Assembly (NCBI GenBank): GCA_964570525.1
Contig: CAZMYO010000009.1
Coordinates: forward strand, 1-35,741
DNA from: CAZMYO01 sp964570525
Lineage (GTDB): Bacteria > Patescibacteriota > Patescibacteriia > Magasanikbacterales > GWA2-37-8
Direction: 5' to 3'
Length of the DNA: 35,741 bases
Shown here piece after piece: positions 30,991 through 35,741 of the stretch. The position numbers were made by a program, and so were the translations under genes. The notes under the pieces were generated by a model. It had not been told where the DNA came from. It saw only the letters and a program-made list of their open reading frames with translations, and did no database searches. The first letter of the stretch is position 1. Each line of letters opens with the position of its first letter.

Positions 30991-31674
30991 ATGAAAAACA
31001 AAGCCGCCGCCAAAAAGAAAAATTCCCTGACGCCAACCCAGCACCATCTTTTAATTGCGGAAATTCGGCAGGATACGGTGATTATGAAAGATGGCACGCT
31101 CCGGGCGGTTTTGCTGGTTTCGAGCATCAACTTTTCTCTTAAAAACGAGGACGAGCAGAATGCCATTATCTCTTCCTACGTTTCCTTTTTGAATTCTTTG
31201 GATCATCCGCTCCAGATTGTTATTCAATCCCGCCGATTGCAGATTAAACCTTATTTGGAGCGACTGATAAAGCAGGAACACGAGCAGACGAATGAACTTT
31301 TGCGCATGCAAACCGCCGATTATCGTTCGTTTGTTTCGGAGCTCGTTGAGCTCGGGGAAATTATGAGCAAGCAGTTCTACGTCGTAGTGCCCTACGACCC
31401 GCTCTCCAACAAGCAAAAAAGTTTTTGGTCGCGCTTTACCGAAGTAATCAATCCGGCTTCGTTGGTAAAACTGAAGGGCGAGCGATTCACTAAAAGAAAG
31501 CACGATTTGGACATGCGCGTCCGGCAAATTGAGTCCGGTCTCGCGAGCATTGGCCTTACGGTAGCGCGCCTGGATACGCAGTCGCTTATCGAATTGTATT
31601 ATTCCACGTATAATACCGATATCGCCCTCACCGAACCTTTGCCAGCGCTTGGTAAAGTGCGGGTGGAGGAGTAA
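30991..31674 (+). CDS. VirB4 N-terminal-domain-like protein without ATPase domain
   Basis: A 227-residue cytoplasmic protein. 'ITTDTV'-like opening 'IRQDTVIMKDGTLRAVLLVSSINF' and 'LNSLDHPLQIVIQSRRLQIKPYLERL' match the N-terminal domain of VirB4/TraC-type proteins, but no Walker motifs follow. It is therefore a separate polypeptide with only that domain. The next gene, 20 bases on, is a VirB4-like ATPase. It may be a paralogue that assembles with the ATPase. Adjacent PrgI-like and VirB4-like genes make a structural role in the secretion base likely. Confidence 0.75.
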   Translation: MKNKAAAKKKNSLTPTQHHLLIAEIRQDTVIMKDGTLRAVLLVSSINFSLKNEDEQNAIISSYVSFLNSLDHPLQIVIQSRRLQIKPYLERLIKQEHEQTNELLRMQTADYRSFVSELVELGEIMSKQFYVVVPYDPLSNKQKSFWSRFTEVINPASLVKLKGERFTKRKHDLDMRVRQIESGLASIGLTVARLDTQSLIELYYSTYNTDIALTEPLPALGKVRVEE

Positions 31675-31694
31675 GGGACTTTAGACTGATAAAT

Positions 31695-33563
31695 ATGGCA
31701 TTTAAACCAACTATCCCCGGCAAAGAAAAGGGCCCCGCCGGAAGGCTCGAAGCCGAGCAGGGGAAGCTCGCTAAAAAATCTACCGAAGAGCTGGTTACGC
31801 TCGAAGAAGAAAAAGTTTATCGCGAGGGCGTGGTTTCCATTCGCGATCTTATCGCGCCGGCGGCTTTTAGCGTGGAATCGAGTTTCCTTCAGTTGGGGAC
31901 TGTATTTTGTCGCACCATGTTTGTCGTTTCCTACCCGCGCTACATTTCAATTGGCTGGAGTTCGCCGGTGATCAATCTTTCCATTACCATGGATATCAGC
32001 ATGTTTTTTTACCCGGTAAAAGCAGCCATCATTTTAAAGCAACTCAAAAACAAAGTGGGCGCGCTTGAGGCGCAACTTACCGCCGACAGCGAAAAAGGCG
32101 CGCCGCGCGACCCCGTTCGTGAAACCGCGCTTCGCGATATTGAACAGCTCCGCGATAATTTGACGCAAGGTATTGAACACTTTTTTCAGTTTGCCTTTTA
32201 TGTCACGATTTACGCCGAGAGCAAGGAGAAACTGGATCAGGTCTCCGAAGACATTGAAGGAATTTTTGGCTCAAAGCTCATTATGAGCCGTAAGGTGCTT
32301 TTTCAGGCCGAGCAAGGCTTTAATTCCACTCTGCCGCTTGCGAACGACGAGCTCATGATTACTTTCAACATGAACTCGAGCCCTATTGCCGCCTCGTTTC
32401 CATTTATCTCGGCCGAACTCACCTCGGACGACGGCATTCTTTACGGTATTAATCGCCACAATAACAGTTTAATTCTCTTTGACCGCTTCTCGCTCCAAAA
32501 CGCCAACATGGTGGTTTTTGCCACTTCCGGCGCCGGCAAGAGCTATACGGTTAAGTTAGAAATTTTACGCACCCTGATGATGGGAATTGACATCATTGTT
32601 ATTGATCCGGAAATGGAGTATAAACATCTCTGCGATGCCGTGGGCGGCACTTATATTAACATTTCCCTCTCTTCTGAAAGCAAAGTTAACCCCTTTGATC
32701 TGCCGCGGCCGGTGGGCCAAGACACATCGGTAGAAGACATCATTCGGGGGGCGGTGATTACCGTCAAAGGGTTGCTCCGCATAATGCTCGGCGGTTTAAC
32801 CACCGTGCAGGATTCTGTCATCGATCGCGCGCTTATTGAAACGTATGCCAAAAAAGATATTACGAGCGATGCCGACCTCTCCGTGGTTCAACCGCCGATC
32901 ATGCAGGATTTGGAGGAAGTGCTTGAAGGCATGGAAGGTTCGGAGGATCTTGTGCTCAAGCTCAAAAAGTATACCGAGGGCACCTTTGGCGGGCTCTTCA
33001 ATTCTCCCACCAATGTGGATATTAGGAATCAGCTGGTAGTGTTCAGCGTGCGCGATCTTGAGGATGAACTCCGGCCGCTCGCGATTTACGCGATTGTAAA
33101 TTACATTTGGAACGTGGTGCGCTCGGAACGCAAAAAGCGTATCCTGATAATTGACGAAGCCTGGTGGCTGATGCAGCACGAAGACAGCGCCCGCTTTATT
33201 TTTGCTTTGGTTAAACGTTGCCGCAAATATTACCTGGGTGTTACCACTATTACCCAGGATGTGAACGACTTTTTGAAATCGCAGTACGGACAAGCGATTG
33301 TTACTAATTCCGCCCTCCAGCTTCTCATGAAGCAGTCGCCGGCCTCGGTTGATTTGGTGCAGAAAGTTTTTTTACTCACCGACAGCGAAAAGTATCTGCT
33401 TCTTGAGAGCGCCGTTGGCGAGGGAATTTTCTTTGCCGGTTTAAAGCACGCCGCGATTAAAGTGGTAGCTTCGTATACCGAGGACCAGCTTGTTACCACC
33501 AATCCGGAACAGCTCTTGGAGATAGAAAGAGCCAAAAAAGAATTTGAAAAAGAAACGCAATAA
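31695..33563 (+). CDS. VirB4-like type IV secretion ATPase
   Basis: A 622-residue ATPase. N-terminal VirB4 domain about 1-250 ('ISIGWSSPVINLSITMDISMFFYP', 'QFAFYVTIYAESKEKLDQV'). Walker A 'ATSGAGKSYTVK' lies near residue 276-287, 'DIIVIDPEMEYKHLCDAVGG' follows, and Walker B 'RILIIDEAWWLM' near 480-491, with the conserved 'QDVNDFL' and 'GEGIFFAG' stretches. VirB4 powers substrate transfer and assembly of type IV systems at the inner membrane. Length is shorter than the proteobacterial enzyme but typical of this group. It follows the N-terminal-like paralogue by 20 bases and is the strongest marker of a secretion function for the region. Confidence 0.93.
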   Translation: MAFKPTIPGKEKGPAGRLEAEQGKLAKKSTEELVTLEEEKVYREGVVSIRDLIAPAAFSVESSFLQLGTVFCRTMFVVSYPRYISIGWSSPVINLSITMDISMFFYPVKAAIILKQLKNKVGALEAQLTADSEKGAPRDPVRETALRDIEQLRDNLTQGIEHFFQFAFYVTIYAESKEKLDQVSEDIEGIFGSKLIMSRKVLFQAEQGFNSTLPLANDELMITFNMNSSPIAASFPFISAELTSDDGILYGINRHNNSLILFDRFSLQNANMVVFATSGAGKSYTVKLEILRTLMMGIDIIVIDPEMEYKHLCDAVGGTYINISLSSESKVNPFDLPRPVGQDTSVEDIIRGAVITVKGLLRIMLGGLTTVQDSVIDRALIETYAKKDITSDADLSVVQPPIMQDLEEVLEGMEGSEDLVLKLKKYTEGTFGGLFNSPTNVDIRNQLVVFSVRDLEDELRPLAIYAIVNYIWNVVRSERKKRILIIDEAWWLMQHEDSARFIFALVKRCRKYYLGVTTITQDVNDFLKSQYGQAIVTNSALQLLMKQSPASVDLVQKVFLLTDSEKYLLLESAVGEGIFFAGLKHAAIKVVASYTEDQLVTTNPEQLLEIERAKKEFEKETQ

Positions 33564-33600
33564 TTAATATTCTCACCGTCATTTTTTAAACTTGTACCTT

Positions 33601-34197
33601 ATGTCCTTGCGCGCGCGCTTATTTATCATCATTAGCCTAGTCGTGCTCTTTGTGTTGGGGATAAGTTTGATTTTGCTTGCCAGAAATCGCCAGGGTGGTA
33701 AAACGGCTGCCCCGACGGCCGAAGCCCCCGCGAGTAACGGTGTTCAAAATACCAATGCTAATGGCGTGGTTCCCCAAAATCCAGCCGCCGCCCTATCACC
33801 GGCCGCCACTATCCCGCCAATTTCTTCGCTTGAGCTAGAACAGAATAGCGTAAAACAGCTGGCCAAAGTATTCATCGAGCGCTACGGCACCTACTCCAGT
33901 GATAATAATTTCCAAAATCTTAGAGAGGTGGAAAGTTTGGCGGCGCCGGAACTCTGGAAGAAAATTTCCGCTCGCATGAGCACCCCCGCCGTCGGCCCAT
34001 TTGTTGGTGAAACCGTTAAGACGTTCTCGGTAAATATGCTGAATTGGAGCGATACCGCGGCAGAATTAGAATTGAAAACCCTCCGAACCACCGAGAAAGG
34101 CGGCGTCGTAGCGGAAAAATATCAGGGAGTAAAAGTTAAGTTAATAAAGCAAGGAGGAGCCTGGTTGGTATCAAATTTTGAATGGGAAACACCCTGA
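33601..34197 (+). CDS. Membrane-anchored protein, possible VirB8/TcpC-like subunit
   Basis: A 198-residue protein with one N-terminal membrane helix (about 8-26), a Pro/Ala/Asn linker (about 32-75), and a folded C-terminal domain: 'LAKVFIERYGTYSSDNNFQNLREVESLAAPELWKKI' then 'SVNMLNWSDTAAELELKTLRTTEKGG' and 'VKLIKQGGAWLVSNFEWE'. The arrangement (helix bundle, then curved beta sheet ending in 'W.v....we') resembles the NTF2-like fold of VirB8/TcpC assembly factors. This is a structural guess. ATG 33601 is preferred to an upstream TTG at 33592, which only adds three residues. Confidence 0.6.
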   Translation: MSLRARLFIIISLVVLFVLGISLILLARNRQGGKTAAPTAEAPASNGVQNTNANGVVPQNPAAALSPAATIPPISSLELEQNSVKQLAKVFIERYGTYSSDNNFQNLREVESLAAPELWKKISARMSTPAVGPFVGETVKTFSVNMLNWSDTAAELELKTLRTTEKGGVVAEKYQGVKVKLIKQGGAWLVSNFEWETP

Positions 34198-34236
34198 TCA
34201 CTTCAGCGCTCCAGCACTCTATCACTTCAGCACTTG
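34197..34236. repeat. Imperfect 24-bp tandem repeat
   Basis: ATCACTTCAGC(G/A)CT occurs at 34197 and again at 34221, with CAGCACT copies between. It fills the gap between the VirB8-like and comF genes. Confidence 0.5.
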
Positions 34237-34269
34237 ACCACGTTAAGTGTTATTGTGTTACAGTGAAAT

Positions 34270-34896
34270 ATGTTTAATAAAATTACCAGCTTAATCAAGG
34301 ATATACTGTTTCCGATATTCTGTGCCCGGTGCGGTAAAGAAGGAGAGTGGTGGTGCCAAGCGTGCCGAGCGGGGCTAGCGCTAGAGAGCGAGGTAGCGCC
34401 GCGGCCGTACCTTGATCGGATTACTACTCTCGGGGCTTATCGCGAAGGAGAACCGCTCGCCCGTCTGATCCGTGATTTTAAATATCGGTACGCCCAAGAT
34501 AGCATTAAATTTTGGAAAGACTGTATTTTGGAAAGCGGGTTTAAGACGAACGCTCTAGCGATTATTCCCGTGCCGCTCCATACCAGGCGTTCGCGCGAGC
34601 GCGGATTTAATCAGGCGGCTCTTATTGCCGAAGCTCTTGGCCAATCACTCGGCATCCCTGTTGTTCTCGGCAGTCTGGTTCGAGTTCGTTATACCCGGCA
34701 GCAGGCGCGGCTTAACAAAGCTTCTCGCGAAGAAAATGTGCGCGCGGCCTTTGCCTGGAGAGGGGAGACGCCGCCGCGGCACCTTCTGTTGGTTGATGAT
34801 GTGTACACTACCGGCGCTACCATGCAGGAATGCGCCCGCGTGCTCCGGACAGCTGGGGCGGAGGTGGCAGAAGGTTTTGCTTTGGCTCGCGATTGA
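34270..34896 (+). CDS. comF: ComF family phosphoribosyltransferase
   Basis: A 208-residue ComF-type protein. A zinc ribbon at the N-terminus ('FCARCGKEGEWWCQAC', about 15-30) is followed by a phosphoribosyltransferase domain with 'IIPVPLHTRRSRERGFNQA' (about 98-116) and the PRPP-binding loop 'LLLVDDVYTTGATMQE' (about 174-189). ComF proteins are linked to natural DNA uptake, probably processing incoming single strands, though the enzymatic activity is not settled. DNA uptake is typical of patescibacteria. It sits after the secretion region, with a possible TTGACC promoter at about 34233. Confidence 0.92.
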   Translation: MFNKITSLIKDILFPIFCARCGKEGEWWCQACRAGLALESEVAPRPYLDRITTLGAYREGEPLARLIRDFKYRYAQDSIKFWKDCILESGFKTNALAIIPVPLHTRRSRERGFNQAALIAEALGQSLGIPVVLGSLVRVRYTRQQARLNKASREENVRAAFAWRGETPPRHLLLVDDVYTTGATMQECARVLRTAGAEVAEGFALARD

Positions 34897-34906
34897 GTAG
34901 TCCAGG

Positions 34907-34935
34907 TTGACTGGCAAGTTATTTTTTGCTAAGAT
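34907..34935 (+). promoter_or_regulatory. Promoter upstream of a possible small RNA and the tRNA
   Basis: TTGACT at 34907-34912, a 17-bp spacer and TAAGAT at 34930-34935. No protein gene follows before the tRNA at 35097. Confidence 0.5.
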
Positions 34936-34941
34936 TGTACC

Positions 34942-35030
34942 AGCTTTATTGATTGAACTCATAGCGAGCTTCGCCAATTGTTGAGCCAACTATAGAAATA
35001 ACTCGCTATCAGTTCATTATTGTTTTTTTT
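34942..35030 (+). ncRNA. Possible small RNA ending in a hairpin and T8 run
   Basis: From the promoter at 34907, a transcript of about 89 bases would contain one long stem (34954-34968 with 35002-35016: 14 of 15 pairs, ATAGCGAG / CTCGCTAT core) with a 33-base loop that holds a small GTTG/CAAC hairpin, then eight T at 35023-35030. This could be a short noncoding RNA with its own terminator, or simply the comF terminator. It does not resemble 6S, tmRNA, SRP or RNase P RNA to my eye. Confidence 0.3.
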
Positions 35031-35096
35031 AGTAAGGGGAGAGTAGGGTCTTTAACGTGAAATACTGAATAAATTTTAGTTAATCAAAATCAAACT

Positions 35097-35185
35097 GGAG
35101 AGGTGGCCGAGCTGGTCGAAGGCACCACACTGCTAACGTGGCAGGGTCTCAAAAACCCTCGCGGGTTCGAATCCCGCCCTCTCCG
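35097..35185 (+). tRNA. tRNA-Ser, anticodon GCT
   Basis: An 89-base class II tRNA. Acceptor arms GGAGAGG / CCTCTCC pair perfectly, with G as discriminator. The T arm is GCGGG-TTCGAAT-CCCGC. The anticodon loop CTGCTAA gives GCT, reading AGC/AGT serine codons. A long variable arm follows, as expected for serine. The anticodon stem (CCACA / CGTGG) has an A-C mismatch next to the loop. CCA is not encoded. Confidence 0.93.
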
Positions 35186-35271
35186 CACTGAATACTTTTT
35201 ATCGGCAGACCCGAGTGCCCAAACTTATCTAAATAATGCCGCAAAACTAAACGGAGTAAAAAACCAAGATT

Positions 35272-35496
35272 ATGCTACCAAAAAAAGATTTAGAAGCAGT
35301 TCACAGACAAGACATAAGAGTCCTTCTTGAAAATTGGGGCTTAATTGCCGATTTTGAAGCTGGGAAAATAAAATGCCGCTTTTGTTATGATGTCATATCA
35401 GAGTTTAACTTTGGAGCTATCTTTTCGGAAAATAAACAGATTTTTTTTGTATGTTCAAAACTGGATTGTTTAGCGAAGCTCCCCAAACAAAAATAG
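35272..35496 (+). CDS. Small zinc-ribbon-like hypothetical protein
   Basis: A 74-residue protein that I do not recognise. It has CxxC ('CRFC', about 36-39) and a later C-x4-C ('CSKLDC', about 61-66), a likely zinc site, framed by hydrophobic strands ('DFEAGKIKC', 'NFGAIFSENKQIFFVC'). No signal sequence. A membrane-protein gene starts 1 base after its stop, so they are probably co-translated. Position just after a tRNA gene suggests an accessory region. Confidence 0.6.
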   Translation: MLPKKDLEAVHRQDIRVLLENWGLIADFEAGKIKCRFCYDVISEFNFGAIFSENKQIFFVCSKLDCLAKLPKQK

Positions 35497-35497
35497 T

Positions 35498-35741
35498 ATG
35501 ACCCTGCTTTCTTCCATTGCAACTTTCGGTCTCACAACAGGACTTTTTGTTTGGCTCATCATTTATCTTTTTATTCTTCATCAAGAGAAGGGTGAAAGGG
35601 TAGTCGGCTGGCTAGCAGGATTTATTGGTTGGGCAAGCAAAAAAGCAGAAAAGGTTGCTACCGCGAATAATATTCAAAGTAGAGTTGATAGTTTTATTAT
35701 TTCTGTCAACACAGAAGTTGAAGGGTTATTGCCTTTTGGAT
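35498..35741 (+). CDS. Membrane-anchored hypothetical protein (partial, cut by window end)
   Basis: An open frame from ATG 35498 runs off the window, giving 81 residues. It starts MTLLSSIATFGLTTG, a hydrophobic N-terminal helix of about 20-25 residues, followed by a second weakly hydrophobic stretch ('VVGWLAGFIGWAS') and a polar helix ('KKAEKVATANNIQSRVDSFI'). The rest is missing, so the function is unknown. It overlaps nothing and lies directly downstream of the zinc-ribbon gene. Confidence 0.55.
   Translation, partial: MTLLSSIATFGLTTGLFVWLIIYLFILHQEKGERVVGWLAGFIGWASKKAEKVATANNIQSRVDSFIISVNTEVEGLLPFG

Noticed and set aside
35103..35330. Protein frame across the tRNA
   Set aside because: It overlaps the tRNA-Ser gene and has no supporting signal.

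Overview
The window looks like a chromosome segment of a Patescibacteria / Candidate Phyla Radiation bacterium, probably Parcubacteria-like. This is inferred from gene content: a PrgI / VirB4 / VirB6-like type IV secretion cluster with a giant cysteine-rich exported protein, a DUF4015 glycoside-hydrolase-like protein, an O-antigen-ligase-like protein, and housekeeping genes that mostly lack Shine-Dalgarno sequences. A normal RF2 gene and ordinary TGA stops argue for the standard bacterial code. No rRNA or database comparison was available.

Layout. 1-105 is the tail of a probable L,D-transpeptidase. 265-561 is an orphan small membrane protein. 825-2931 holds nusA and yidC. 3003-3290 (minus) is a small lipoprotein. 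3436-5815 holds a frameshifted nucleotidyltransferase gene and an O-antigen-ligase-like gene. 5854-8224 is a heat-shock unit: promoter, CIRCE-like operator, groES, groEL, terminator. 8288-9407 is a two-gene toxin-antitoxin operon (HTH-Panacea antitoxin and RelE-like toxin). 9539-9652 (minus) is a 37-residue membrane protein. 9807-10292 is a small export protein. 10324-14648 is a tight run of prfB, tsaC/sua5-like, DUF4015 and rsmA. 14694-34197 is the secretion region: a membrane-anchored calcium-motif protein, a 2652-residue cysteine-rich exported protein, a VirB6-like channel protein, two unassigned proteins, PrgI, two VirB4-related proteins and a possible VirB8/TcpC-like protein. It is interrupted at 23.4-24.9 kb by three minus-strand genes, two of them related lipoproteins. 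34270-35741 holds comF, a possible small RNA, tRNA-Ser(GCT) and two accessory genes, the last cut by the window end.

Two patterns stand out. First, short palindromic elements of several families sit inside protein-coding genes, mostly keeping the frame (nusA, the ligase-like gene, rsmA, tsaC, two secretion-region genes), much like Rickettsia palindromic elements. The most elaborate is a 527-bp unit inside the tsaC/sua5 gene: 21-bp perfect terminal inverted repeats enclose a DUF559 nuclease-like domain, and the host frame stays open through the whole unit. One element at 4161-4216 did break its host gene. Second, small exported or membrane proteins (265-561, 3003-3290, 9539-9652, 23449-23946, 24064-24456) are scattered between core operons. 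They have clear Shine-Dalgarno sites, mostly their own promoters and hairpins, and in the clearest case much GC-richer DNA, unlike the core genes around them.
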